From Desulfurispira natronophila (GTDB taxonomy: Bacteria; Chrysiogenota; Chrysiogenetes; Chrysiogenales; Chrysiogenaceae): a DNA stretch of 64,000 nt. Positions 18,236-27,533 of the stretch are shown piece by piece (position 1 is the first letter of the stretch; every line of letters starts with the position of its first letter). The position numbers and the translations under genes were made by a program. The notes under the pieces are model-generated. The model had not been told where the DNA came from. It saw only the letters and a program-made list of their open reading frames with translations, and searched no databases. The stretch is taken from NCBI RefSeq assembly GCF_014203025.1, contig NZ_JACHID010000004.1, forward strand, positions 62,001 through 126,000. The letters run 5' to 3'.

Positions 18236-18643
18236 TTACTGACCGAGATGCACAATGATGCGCAGCAGAAAGTAGACGTAGGGTACTGAGGTGAGGATCA
18301 GGGACAGGCGAACTGTGCGCATGAACTGTTCAGCACCGGCCTGACGATAGGCTTCTCGCAGTACGGCAGCCTGATCTACGTTGCGCAGCGAGTGGTAAAA
18401 ATACATGGACGCTATGAAAAGAAAAACGAGCCCGATGCCAAAGGCTTCCAGAACCAGAAAGCATACCAGGGCGAATAGTAGGTGGATAAAACTTCCCAGC
18501 ATTGGCTGGGTAAAGCGTATCTTCTCCACACTGAGTTCGGTAGGAGGCTTTTCTATCTGCTGCTGCAACTGACGGTAGTTGTTGAAGCTATTATAAAGTT
18601 CCATGCCGGCAAAGGCGCCGGCACCGATAACACTGATGAACAT
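18236..18643 (-). CDS. Small integral membrane protein of unknown function
   Basis: A 135-residue protein with a good SD (GAGGAG, seven bases before the ATG). Hydrophobic segments lie at about 1-15, 48-85 (two closely spaced helices) and 110-130; between them 'YFYHSLRNVDQAAVLREAYRQ' is amphipathic. I do not recognise the family. It lies 38 bp upstream of dnaE on the same strand and may share its transcript. An AT-rich near-palindrome (ATGATAATATATCAT, 18666-18680) sits just upstream and might be an operator. Confidence 0.65.
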   Translation of the reverse strand: MFISVIGAGAFAGMELYNSFNNYRQLQQQIEKPPTELSVEKIRFTQPMLGSFIHLLFALVCFLVLEAFGIGLVFLFIASMYFYHSLRNVDQAAVLREAYRQAGAEQFMRTVRLSLILTSVPYVYFLLRIIVHLGQ

Positions 18644-19187
18644 GACAATTCTCCTCGCTGATGAAATGATAATATATCATATTTAGCCGATGTTGTGGCG
18701 TAACTATTCGCGGTTGACAGAGTGCCCGAATGCAAAAATTGCTGGCATGTATTGTGCAAACAGTTCCTTGAAAAAAAGCCGCGGCTAAACTGCGATATTT
18801 TGTGATTTGCTGGAAGCATTTCGCAACGCACAGGCCCGCTGCACCAAGGTGCAGCGGGCCAAAGGAAGTGTGCATATGTATGAAGAAGAAGGAGAGATGA
18901 CCAAACATAATGCAGGGGTCGTGCCAAATGCTATACTCGCTTTAGTAGGCGTTTGGGAGCTTCTCTGCCCTGTGCACATTTCGTATCCGTATTGCGCAGG
19001 TGTGCAAGATATGCCCATGGAGCTATAAGTGAAATGGATCATGGCCAAGTTTCAGATGGGGAGCCTCCATGCATCACATCGAGAGTTATCACTGTACTTT
19101 GTTGATCTAAGCGTATTTTACCGTAGTTATCTGAGTTGTGATCGTATAAATTTGGATGGATATGCCTATATGCATTAGGGGGCACTT
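18644..19187. other. Intergenic region containing repeat copy 1
   Basis: A 544-bp gap between divergent genes. From left to right it holds the SD and AT-rich palindrome of the small membrane protein, about 130 bp with no recognisable signal, the 195-bp repeat copy (18819-19013), and about 170 bp leading to the sensor kinase gene. A TATAAA at about 19147 could be a -10 box for that gene but no matching -35 was found. GGGGG lies five bases before the kinase ATG. Confidence 0.5.
18819..19013. repeat. 195-bp direct repeat, copy 1
   Basis: Matches 25646-25840 in the same orientation and with the same length. The first 79 bases agree at about nine in ten positions; the remainder agrees in blocks such as 'ctgccctgtgca' and 'gcaggtgtgcaa'. 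It opens with a 13-bp perfect inverted repeat with a 2-base loop (18833-18860, GGCCCGCTGCACC and its complement). After it, an SD-like AAAGGAAG precedes an ATG at 18876 that opens a 50-codon frame (MYEEEGEMTKHNAGVVPNAI...) ending at 19028; the same start MYEEEGE is kept in copy 2. Whether the peptide is made is unknown. Confidence 0.8.
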
Positions 19188-20378
19188 ATGGATAACGGCC
19201 AGGGAACAGTACTTATCGTGGATGATGCCCCGGAATACATTGATCTGCTGGATCATGCACTCAGGGATGATTTTCGCATTCTCGCAACCACAAATGGAGG
19301 CCAGTGCGCTGACATTGCCAGACAACAGAGCCCTGACTTGATATTGCTTGATCTTATCATGCCTCAGACTAGCGGACAGGAAGTGTTACGACAATTGAAG
19401 GCTATCCCAGAAACCGCTGATATCCCGGTAATAATTGTTACGGCTCGTGGCGAGGATGAGTTGGAAGAAGAGGGCTTTGCTCTTGGTGCGGTGGATTATA
19501 TCGTCAAGCCGTTCAGCTTTTCCACGGTTCGCTCCCGGGTGAGAACCCATGTGCGTTTGCGCAAAAACGAACAGAAATTGGCGCACTTTAACAAACACTT
19601 GCAAACTGAGGTGGCACGGGCCATAGCCGAGCGGGATGAGCTGGCAAAGGCGCGGGAACTTCAGCAGCAAACCCTCATCCAACAATCCAAGATGGCTGAC
19701 CTTGGCGCCATGCTTGGTGCCATCGCACACCAGTGGGCCCAGCCCCTCAATGTTATTGGCCTGATGGCACAGGAGCTGATGCTGCTACAAGATGAAAAGG
19801 ACATAAATCGGGAGTCAATTGGTAAAATTAGCAGTGCGCTCTTGCGCCAGGTACACTTTATGACTGATACGATGCACGACTTTCAGGATTTTTTTCGTCC
19901 ATCGCCAGAGTATATCGATTTTGATGTGAATGGCGCCATTCAAAGTGTGCTGGATATTCTCAAAGGTCCTCTCATGAAGTCCTTGGTGACAGTCAACTTT
20001 GCTTCGCAAGAACCCCTTTGGGCACAGGGTTACCCTAGTGAGTTCAAGCAAGTAATTCTCAATATCATCAATAATGCTCGCGATGTCCTGGTTGAGCGTA
20101 AGGTGGCAGCACCCCATATCACCATTGAAGTACGGGACGACGATGGAGCGATTAGCATTTTTATTGCTGATAATGGTGGTGGCATCCCGGAGGATCTGCT
20201 TCCAGAAAAGATTTTCGAACCATTTTTTACTACCAAAAGTGCTCTGGGCGGAACTGGTATTGGCCTTTCCCTGGCTCGACAGATTATGGAGAAAATGTCT
20301 GGTAATATCCAGGCGCGCAATGTGGAATCAGGAGCACAGTTTCAGGTTAACCTTAGGGCACACCCAAGCAACTCTTGA
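19188..20378 (+). CDS. Response-regulator/sensor histidine kinase fusion
   Basis: Cytoplasmic signalling protein, 396 residues. An N-terminal receiver domain (about 5-125) has the acidic pair Asp12-Asp13, phospho-acceptor Asp55 in 'LILLDLIMP' and Lys107 in 'DYIVKPF'. A coiled linker (about 125-170) leads to a HisKA domain with His181 in 'AIAHQWAQPLN' and a HATPase domain with N-box 'ILNIINNARDVL', G1 'IADNGGGIP' and G2 'GGTGIGLSLA'. No membrane segment or input domain other than the receiver is present, so it probably takes phosphate or docking input from a partner kinase. It is the first gene of a three-gene module and lies 45 bp before the hybrid kinase. Confidence 0.88.
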   Translation: MDNGQGTVLIVDDAPEYIDLLDHALRDDFRILATTNGGQCADIARQQSPDLILLDLIMPQTSGQEVLRQLKAIPETADIPVIIVTARGEDELEEEGFALGAVDYIVKPFSFSTVRSRVRTHVRLRKNEQKLAHFNKHLQTEVARAIAERDELAKARELQQQTLIQQSKMADLGAMLGAIAHQWAQPLNVIGLMAQELMLLQDEKDINRESIGKISSALLRQVHFMTDTMHDFQDFFRPSPEYIDFDVNGAIQSVLDILKGPLMKSLVTVNFASQEPLWAQGYPSEFKQVILNIINNARDVLVERKVAAPHITIEVRDDDGAISIFIADNGGGIPEDLLPEKIFEPFFTTKSALGGTGIGLSLARQIMEKMSGNIQARNVESGAQFQVNLRAHPSNS

Positions 20379-20423
20379 TAGAGACAGTAGCATCCGCAGC
20401 ACATACACAACCAGGACCCATGA

Positions 20424-23400
20424 ATGAAAAAAAATATCGCGCTCCTTGAAAAGCTATCATTCCGCACGAAGCTTGCTATTCTGGCTGTGGTACCTACAGC
20501 CACAGCTCTGCTCATCAGCTTTGTTCTCGTAAGCAACTATTGGCAACAAACTCATAGTATAGCCAACATGGGGCAACAGCTAGATCAGAGCACCTATATC
20601 AGTGCCCTGGTGCATGAGCTGCAAAAGGAGCGCGGAATGAGTGCCGGCTTGCTTGGCATTGATAGCACCGCTTTCAGGAGCAGTTTGCAATTGCAACGTC
20701 CACGCACTGATGAAGCCAAAGAGACTCTGGTGAACTACCTGGAAACCTTTCACGCCAAGTCGCCTCACTTGTCCAGCGTGTTGGGCACTCTAGAAGAGTT
20801 GCCCCGGATTAGAGATCAGGTGGATAGATTTGATATTGATATTGCCGAGCTGCTGGATAAGTACAACAGCATCAACCGGGAGCTTATTGATTATATTGCC
20901 AACCTGAGCCGCTTCACCAATAACGCCCAGGTGGCACGCAATCTCATTGCCTATGCCAATCTGCTGCGCGCCAAGGAGTATGCCGGAATCGAGCGGGCCG
21001 TGCTTAGCAACACCTTTTCCCAGGGAGCGTTTTCCCCGGGAATTTACCGCTACTTTATCGGCCTGATGGCCAGTCAGGAACGCTATCTGGAAATTTTTCT
21101 GGATAAAAGTCAGGGAGATGCCAGTGGCATATATCAGTCCAAGCTGCTTAACTCCCCTGTCGACGAGCGGGTTGAACAGTTGCGCGCAATCGCAATTGAT
21201 GCCCCTAGCTGCGGCTTTGGTGTCTCACCTTCACGCTGGTTTCGCGTCAGCAGCCAGCGCATTGAGATTCTGCAGGAAATTGAGCACGCGCAATTTAATG
21301 AGATACAAAACATACTGATGAACCTTCAGGATGCATCGCGATGGAATCTCTTCAAAGCTCTTGCAGGCATAGCCTTTTTGCTCAGTATCGTCATAACCAT
21401 GGCCATCATGCTGCTGCGCGACCTGAACCGCTCACTGCAGGAGCGCCACTTGAGGGAACTGGAGCTGCACAAGCTTTCCAGTGTTGTGGAGCAAAGCCCG
21501 ACGCCTATCGTTATAACCGACAAAAAGCAGCGTATTGAATACATCAACCAAGCCTTTGTGGATAAAACCGGCTATTTACCAGACGAAGTACTGGGAAAAA
21601 CCCCGAAGATCCTGAAATCTCACAGAACCCCGAATGACACATACAAAGAGCTCTGGATGGCTATCGGCAGTGGCAGCACCTGGCGAGGAGAGCTTATCAA
21701 CCGCACGAAAGACGGGAGTGAGTATATCGATGCATCGGTCATTGCGCCGGTTAAGCAAACCGATGGCACGATAACCCACTACTTCTCCATCAAGGAGGAT
21801 GTCACTGAAAAAAAAGAGCTGGAATCAGAAATAGAACAGCATCGGGATCACCTACAGCGGCTGGTGGAAGAGCAGACCCTCAGTATCCGCGCCATTTTGG
21901 AAACGGCAGCCGATGCCATTATCACCATTGACGAACAGGGGAATATTCTCACGTTTAATCCCGCCGCCGAGCGCATGTTTGGCTACACTGCCCATGAAGC
22001 AACATCGAGCAATATCAGCTTGCTTATGCCGGAGTCACTTCGCTCGCACCACGGCTGCAGCATGGCCACCGGGATCGGGAGGATTGTCGGACACAGTGCT
22101 GAGGTTACGGGCCAGCGCAAAGACGGCACGACCTTTCCTATGATGCTCACTGTCAGTGAAATGGAGATAGAAGGTGAGAAGCGCTTTACCGGTATTGCTC
22201 GTGACATTACGCAAGAGAAGATGGCAGAAGAAAACTTGCGCAAAGCCAAAGAGGCAGCCGAAGCCGCCAGTCGGGCCAAAAGCGATTTTCTCGCTAACAT
22301 GAGCCATGAGATCCGCACCCCCATGAACGCTATTATTGGCCTGAGTGACCTGTGCCTCAAGACAGACCTTGACCGCAAGCAGCGCGATTATATAGCCAAA
22401 GTGCACGACTCTGCTCAGTCCCTGATGGGTATTATCAATGACATCCTGGATCTCTCCAAAATAGAGTCAGGGAAGCTGGAAGTCGAGCACATTCCCTTTG
22501 CCATGCAGGATGTTATCGATCACCTCGTTACCATTATCTCTTTCAGGGCCACGGACAAAAAACTGGAGTTCTTTGTGGAAACGGCTATTGATATCCCGCC
22601 GTTTCTCCTTGGAGATCCCATGCGACTGGGACAGATACTGATCAATCTTTGTGGAAATGCGGTAAAGTTTACCAATCAAGGGTATGTGATGCTGCATATC
22701 CAGCTTGAAGAGGAAACGGATCGCACCGCCACTCTTCACTTTGCCGTAAAGGATACAGGCATTGGCATAACCCCGGAACAGGCCTCCCGGTTGTTTCAGC
22801 CTTTTAGCCAGGCTGACAGCTCCACCACACGCAAGTTCGGTGGGACTGGTTTGGGGCTTGCCATCTGCAAACAATTGGTGGAAGCCATGAATGGCAGTAT
22901 ACGGGTGGAGAGCGAGCCTGGCCAGGGATCCACCTTCATGTTTACCATCAGTCTTGAAAAGGCTGATTTGCCTGCTATTGATCAGCTGGTAGATATCCTG
23001 GCGGAGCAGGAACCCCGAAAGCTGCTGGTGGTTGACGATAATTCTGTTGCCCTTGAGCTACTGGAGAACTATCTAAGTGACTGCAGTTATATAATTGACT
23101 GTGCTGATGGAGGGGCTGCTGCCTTGCAAAAGTTACAGCAGGCCGTGAGCTGCAAGGCCCCCTACGACCTGGTTATGCTTGATCTTCGTATGCCTCACCT
23201 TAGTGGTATCGAAATTGCCCAGGAAGTTCGCAGGATTCTTCCCGACGCACCACCAAAGCTTCTGCTGTTCTCCTCAGTAGGGTTGACGGAAATGCAACCC
23301 CACCTCGAATCGGGGCTCTTTGATGCCATACTGGCCAAACCCTTCACCCGGAGCCAGCTGTTGCGAACTATCCAACAGATACTTTACGGTGAAAAGGCCC

Positions 23401-24494
23401 TTGTGCATGAACAAGGGGAGCGCACAACTTTTGCTGATGCCCTCCAGCAGCTGAGTGGGGCCGTCCTGCTTCTGGCCGAAGACAACGAAGTTAACCAGCA
23501 GGTTGCCTGCGAACTGTTAAAACCCTATGGAGTCACCCTCATCGTTGCCTCCAATGGCCAGGAGGTCATCGATTTACTGAAAACCACTTCTTGCGACGGT
23601 ATCCTGATGGATATCCAAATGCCTATTATGGATGGGGTCGCCGCAACCCAATTTATTCGGCAAATCCCTGAGTACGATGAGTTGCCAATTATCGCCATGA
23701 CCGCCAATGTTTTTACCAGCGACCAGCAGCGCTACTTGAATGCCGGAATAAATGACTGCATTATTAAGCCCGTCACTCAGTCTCAGATGGTTGCTATCTT
23801 GTGCAAATGGATACGTCCAGCACGTTCAAACTCTTCTTTTGTCTCCGGCGGACCGACATCAGTTTCAAAATCTGCCCAAATTCCTGCCATACCTGGCCTG
23901 GACACTTCAGCTGGCTTATCGCGTGTTGGTTATAATGCCGTTTTATATAAGGAAATTCTGGATAAGTTCTGTCAAGGGCAACGCAATACCGTCAATGAAA
24001 TTCGTATTGCTGTGGAGGAAGAAGACTACCGAAAGGCGGAGCTGCTGGCTCATACTCTCAAAGGCCTCTGTGGAACCGTTGGTGCAAGGCGAACAGCTGG
24101 GCATGCTGCCAAAGTTGAAGAGGCCATCCGTGCCCATGAAAGTGATATTTCCTTCTTGCTGACGACGCTGGACTTATCACTGCAGGAGATTGTTGCCCAC
24201 ATCGACTCGGCTTTCAAATGCGACGGCGCAGCAGAGCTCCTCCACTCAAAAAGTCCTGCTCCTGACTATACGCAGGCAAAATCTCTGCTGAGTAAAGCCA
24301 TGGTGCAGATGGAAGAGTTTGATACCAGTTCCAGGGGTACGGTTGAAAGCCTGCAGAGCGCTGTAGGCGACAATCAGGAGTGGCAGCAGCTTGTGAAGTC
24401 AACTATGGAGAACTTGAACAGCTATGACTTTGAAGGCGCACTGATTAATTTGCAGCAGCTGCAACAGTGCATGCAAGGAGAGTTCGATGCATAA
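20424..24494 (+). CDS. Hybrid sensor histidine kinase with NIT sensor, PAS, two receivers and HPt
   Basis: Large membrane phosphorelay protein, 1356 residues. Domains in order: a transmembrane helix (about 20-42); a periplasmic nitrate/nitrite-sensing-like (NIT) domain with '[17 protein letters not shown]'; a second helix (about 310-330); PAS 1 ('[20 protein letters not shown]'); PAS 2 ('[20 protein letters not shown]'); HisKA with '[16 protein letters not shown]'; HATPase with 'DTGIGI' and '[11 protein letters not shown]'; receiver 1 ('LLVVDDNS', 'LVMLDLRMP'); receiver 2 ('[11 protein letters not shown]', '[13 protein letters not shown]'); and a C-terminal HPt with '[13 protein letters not shown]'. 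NIT domains in other proteins sense nitrate or nitrite; the ligand here is inference. It overlaps the next gene by 8 bp. Confidence 0.9.
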   Translation: MKKNIALLEKLSFRTKLAILAVVPTATALLISFVLVSNYWQQTHSIANMGQQLDQSTYISALVHELQKERGMSAGLLGIDSTAFRSSLQLQRPRTDEAKETLVNYLETFHAKSPHLSSVLGTLEELPRIRDQVDRFDIDIAELLDKYNSINRELIDYIANLSRFTNNAQVARNLIAYANLLRAKEYAGIERAVLSNTFSQGAFSPGIYRYFIGLMASQERYLEIFLDKSQGDASGIYQSKLLNSPVDERVEQLRAIAIDAPSCGFGVSPSRWFRVSSQRIEILQEIEHAQFNEIQNILMNLQDASRWNLFKALAGIAFLLSIVITMAIMLLRDLNRSLQERHLRELELHKLSSVVEQSPTPIVITDKKQRIEYINQAFVDKTGYLPDEVLGKTPKILKSHRTPNDTYKELWMAIGSGSTWRGELINRTKDGSEYIDASVIAPVKQTDGTITHYFSIKEDVTEKKELESEIEQHRDHLQRLVEEQTLSIRAILETAADAIITIDEQGNILTFNPAAERMFGYTAHEATSSNISLLMPESLRSHHGCSMATGIGRIVGHSAEVTGQRKDGTTFPMMLTVSEMEIEGEKRFTGIARDITQEKMAEENLRKAKEAAEAASRAKSDFLANMSHEIRTPMNAIIGLSDLCLKTDLDRKQRDYIAKVHDSAQSLMGIINDILDLSKIESGKLEVEHIPFAMQDVIDHLVTIISFRATDKKLEFFVETAIDIPPFLLGDPMRLGQILINLCGNAVKFTNQGYVMLHIQLEEETDRTATLHFAVKDTGIGITPEQASRLFQPFSQADSSTTRKFGGTGLGLAICKQLVEAMNGSIRVESEPGQGSTFMFTISLEKADLPAIDQLVDILAEQEPRKLLVVDDNSVALELLENYLSDCSYIIDCADGGAAALQKLQQAVSCKAPYDLVMLDLRMPHLSGIEIAQEVRRILPDAPPKLLLFSSVGLTEMQPHLESGLFDAILAKPFTRSQLLRTIQQILYGEKALVHEQGERTTFADALQQLSGAVLLLAEDNEVNQQVACELLKPYGVTLIVASNGQEVIDLLKTTSCDGILMDIQMPIMDGVAATQFIRQIPEYDELPIIAMTANVFTSDQQRYLNAGINDCIIKPVTQSQMVAILCKWIRPARSNSSFVSGGPTSVSKSAQIPAIPGLDTSAGLSRVGYNAVLYKEILDKFCQGQRNTVNEIRIAVEEEDYRKAELLAHTLKGLCGTVGARRTAGHAAKVEEAIRAHESDISFLLTTLDLSLQEIVAHIDSAFKCDGAAELLHSKSPAPDYTQAKSLLSKAMVQMEEFDTSSRGTVESLQSAVGDNQEWQQLVKSTMENLNSYDFEGALINLQQLQQCMQGEFDA

Positions 24495-25525
24495 GTCCAC
24501 TCAAAAAACTATCCTGATAGTGGACGACACTCCTGAAAATATTGATGTCTTGCGTGGCATCCTTGAGGCTCACTATATCATCAAGGCAGCTACCAGCGGA
24601 CGACTGGCTCTGAAGATTGCTTTCTCCCCCAAGCCTCCGGATTTAATCCTGCTTGACGTCATGATGCCGGAAATGGACGGCTACGAAGTTTGTCGCCAGC
24701 TGAAAAGCGAAGAGTTGACCAGGAATATTCCGGTAATATTTGCCACCGCCAAGTCTGATGTTACTGATGAAGCTTTCGGCTTTTCCCTCGGTGCTCGCCA
24801 AGCCAGTCAATAGTCACCTGGTTTTGGCCAGAGTGAAAGCTCACATTGAGCTTTATGACCGCAGCCGCCACCTCGAGTCCCTGGTACAGGAAAAGACCCA
24901 ACACCTGGTGGAGCAGACCCAGGAGCTGCATCGCACCCGACTGGAAATTATCAGCAGCCTGGGCAGGGCTGCCGAATATCGCGATAATGAAACGGGTATG
25001 CATGTAATCCGTATGGGCCACTATTCGCGTCTGCTGGCTCTGAAGGCAGGCTTCATTCTCAGAGAGGCCGAGCAGATCATGCACGCAGCCATCATGCATG
25101 ACGTGGGGAAAATTGGTATTCGAGATGAAATTTTGTTGAAGCCGGGCAAACTTACCCCGGAAGAGTTTGAACACATAAAGACTCATCCAGAGATTGGCGC
25201 GAAAATCATTGGTGAGCACGATTTTGAACTGCTGGAGCTTTCCCGTACTATCGCCCTTACTCACCACGAAAAATGGAATGGCAAAGGCTATCCCCATGGC
25301 CTGCAGGGAGAGTAAATACCGATTGTGGGAAGAATAACCGCCATAGCCGATATCTTTGACGCCCTGACCTCGGAGCGTCCGTACAAAGAGGCTTGGAGTA
25401 TCGATGCTGCCATGGAGTTGATACGAGAAGAAGCGGGGGAGGGATTGGACCCCAGACTGGCAGGACTTTTTCTTGGGTTGCGCTCGGAGGTAGAGGGTAT
25501 CAAAGAAAAATTCGCTGATAACTAA
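24487..25525 (+). pseudogene. RpfG-like response regulator with HD-GYP domain, two inactivating lesions
   Basis: Receiver plus HD-GYP c-di-GMP phosphodiesterase, broken twice. The receiver reads 'ILIVDDTPENIDVL' and 'LILLDVMMPEMDG'. After 'FSLGA' (about 24797) the expected V-D-Y-I stretch before K-P is missing; the gap fits an 11-base deletion, which shifts the frame to a stop at 24813. The continuation (from about 24800 in another frame) contains 'HDVGKIGI' and 'HHEKWNGKGYPHGL', the intact HD and GYP motifs. It then meets an in-frame TAA at 25313 where family members have Glu (GE-E-IP becomes GE-stop-IP). The rest ('IVGRITAIADIFDALTSERPYKEAW') runs to 25525. Two separate lesions argue for a genuine pseudogene rather than a single read error. 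Confidence 0.85.
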
Positions 25526-25857
25526 AATCAAAACACTCTGAGGGGTGGGGGGAAAAGAGGCTCTGCGTTGCGATATACCTTGTGTAGCTCTCAGGAAGAT
25601 CTGAGACCACAAGACTGAAAATGTGTGACAAGCTGCCAGGTTACTTTTCGCAACGCACAGGCCCAATGCACAAGGGTGCAGCGGGCCAAGGGGAAGTGTG
25701 CTTATGTATGAAGAAGAAGGAGAGGTACCGGTAGATAATGCAGGGAGCGTGCCAAACTCCAGGTTCCTTCTGGCAGGCGCTTGAGCTTTCGCTGCCCTGT
25801 GCATGTGCCGTGTTCCTCCTGCACAGGTGTGCAAAATGTGCTCACCAGATGCTTGCC
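25526..25857. other. Intergenic region containing repeat copy 2
   Basis: A 332-bp gap between convergent genes. It holds a two-part stem-loop (25579-25613: CTTGTG/CACAAG outer and TCTCAG/CTGAGA inner pairs) without a T-tract, then the 195-bp repeat copy 2. No intrinsic terminator with a T-run was found between the convergent genes. Confidence 0.5.
25646..25840. repeat. 195-bp direct repeat, copy 2
   Basis: Same length and orientation as 18819-19013. The hairpin at its start is kept but imperfect (GGCCC and TGCAC arms retained, two mismatched positions). The SD-like AAGGGGAAG and the ATG at 25704 are kept, and the frame again begins MYEEEGE. It then diverges and stops after 26 codons at 25784 because bases are missing relative to copy 1. 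The two copies bracket the three-gene signalling module exactly. Confidence 0.8.
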
Positions 25858-27318
25858 CTAGAGTGTAGCTGCCTCATGGCTGGGCGTGGTCGCTTCGTCC
25901 TCGAGGGGTTCCACTTCCAGGGTTAGGCCGTCTATATCAGTCACTCGCACCGCTTGTCCCTGGCGCAAGGGAGCGGAGCTGCGTGCCCGCCACTGCTCAC
26001 TGTGTACCCAAATGTTTCCTTTGCCTTCGATAAAGTCTTTTCGCACCGTCCCAATGCTGCCTATCATCTCCTCCTGGCCGCTGACTACTTTGGTTTTACG
26101 TGCTTTGAGCACCATGGCCAGTACCAGGGAAAGGAGTAGGCCGCTGAATATGGCAAAAGCTCCGATGAGTGCAGGGGAGACTGCGTATCCAGGAGCCACA
26201 TCGGTGTCAAAAAGCAGGATAGAGCCAAAGACAAAGGCAGTGGCACCGCCAATCCCCAGTATGCCGAAGCTGGGGACAAAAGCCTCTGCGACCATTAGTC
26301 CAATACCAAAGGCGATCAGAGCTATGCCCACGTAGCTTACTGGCAGCATCTGAAAGGCGTACATGGCCAAGAGCAAACTGATAGTACCAATAGTGCCAGG
26401 TACAAAAGAACCGGGATTGGCTAGCTCGAAGATGATACCGTAGATTCCTACCAGCATAAGAACATAAACCACATTGGGGTGGGTAATGGTGGCAAGAAAC
26501 TTGGTGCGCCAGTTAGGCTCCAGGTATTCTAAAGTTGCGTTTGCTGTTTGCAATCGGAACTCTTTTCCCTGCACCTTAACGGTCTTTCCATCTACTGCCG
26601 CCAGCAGCTGGGGGATATCATCGGCAATCAGATCAATAACGTTTTTCTCCAGGGCGTCGGAAGAAGTGATGCTGGCACCTTCACGTACCGACTTCTCCGC
26701 CCAGTCGGCATTGCGACCGTGGAGTTCTGCCAGTCCGCGAATATAGGCCACTGCATCGTTAACGAGTTTGCGGGTCATGGCGTCGCTACTGCTTACTGTT
26801 TCTCCAGGTTTTTCGTTTTCTTTTACATCCTCTTCGTCACTCTGTTTTTGTTTCTCCTTCTCCTCGTCCCCACTCCCCAATGGGCCGCCACCCTGCACTT
26901 GTACCGGTGTGGCGGCTCCCAGGTTGGTAGAAGGAGCCATGGCTGATACGGAGCTTGCATAAAGGATATAAGTACCGGCACTGGCAGCTCTGGCACCGGT
27001 AGGGGTCACGTAGCTGATAACGGGGACGGGAGAATCGAGAATGGCCTGAATGATGTCGCGCATGGAAGAATCCAGACCTCCGGGGGTGTTGAGGCGAATA
27101 ATGGCGGCACTGGCGTTGCGCTCAGCGGCTGTTTGCAGGGAACTTTTTACATAGTCACCTATAGCAGGGCCAATGGGGCCTTCCAGATCGATGACTACCG
27201 CAACCGGATTGGCAGACTCGCCTCTTGCCTGCATAGAACTCATCATAAGTAAAGCGGTTCCCAGCACAATAAGCAGCACACTCAGGAGCAGACGGGGACG
27301 CATCAGGAATGGTGACAT
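25858..27318 (-). CDS. NfeD-family membrane-bound serine protease (ClpP class)
   Basis: Membrane protease of the NfeD long form, 486 residues from the ATG at 27318 (GGAGG five bases upstream). A signal/anchor (about residues 8-28) precedes a ClpP/SppA-like protease domain with 'LNTPGGLDSSMRDI' and the nucleophile region 'ARAASAGTYIL'. An acidic low-complexity insert follows (about 140-175, many E/K/D). Then come four or five membrane helices (about 275-400) and a C-terminal OB-fold NfeD domain ('GSIGTVRKDFIEGKGNIWV'). Long NfeD proteins usually sit beside a stomatin/slipin gene and cleave it; none is present here. Confidence 0.88.
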   Translation of the reverse strand: MSPFLMRPRLLLSVLLIVLGTALLMMSSMQARGESANPVAVVIDLEGPIGPAIGDYVKSSLQTAAERNASAAIIRLNTPGGLDSSMRDIIQAILDSPVPVISYVTPTGARAASAGTYILYASSVSAMAPSTNLGAATPVQVQGGGPLGSGDEEKEKQKQSDEEDVKENEKPGETVSSSDAMTRKLVNDAVAYIRGLAELHGRNADWAEKSVREGASITSSDALEKNVIDLIADDIPQLLAAVDGKTVKVQGKEFRLQTANATLEYLEPNWRTKFLATITHPNVVYVLMLVGIYGIIFELANPGSFVPGTIGTISLLLAMYAFQMLPVSYVGIALIAFGIGLMVAEAFVPSFGILGIGGATAFVFGSILLFDTDVAPGYAVSPALIGAFAIFSGLLLSLVLAMVLKARKTKVVSGQEEMIGSIGTVRKDFIEGKGNIWVHSEQWRARSSAPLRQGQAVRVTDIDGLTLEVEPLEDEATTPSHEAATL

Positions 27319-27459
27319 GAAAACCTCCAACACAGGTGTGCATTGCGGTGAGTAAAAGAATGAAGTAAATTAACTGGCTCATACTGTGCCGTATTGCCAG
27401 GTGAGTAGTTAAGGCAGCCCTCATCAGGGTACCTGTGAGCTGTTACTCGAGCAACCATC

Positions 27460-27504
27460 TTGGTCGATTTGTAAAAAAAAATTATACACCCCTGCTGTCA
27501 GGGG
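27460..27504 (+). promoter_or_regulatory. Possible promoter and hairpin ahead of the M16 peptidase gene
   Basis: TTGGTC (27460-27465), 17 bases, TATACA (27483-27488) form a reasonable sigma-70 promoter. It is followed at once by a 6-bp hairpin CCCCTG-ctgt-CAGGGG (27489-27504) that would be at the 5' end of the transcript. The gene starts at 27534 with GGAG eight bases upstream. Confidence 0.35.
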
Positions 27505-27533
27505 AGCAACGATAGTTGAACGGAGTTTTTGCC

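Noticed and set aside
24761-25834. 357-codon open frame on the - strand
   Set aside because: Antisense to the HD-GYP pseudogene and repeat copy 2; no recognisable motif, and the + strand frames carry the conserved HD and GYP motifs.
18819-25840. Insertion sequence or composite transposon
   Set aside because: The repeats have no transposase gene, and no target-site duplication could be identified; direct repeats alone do not prove transposition.
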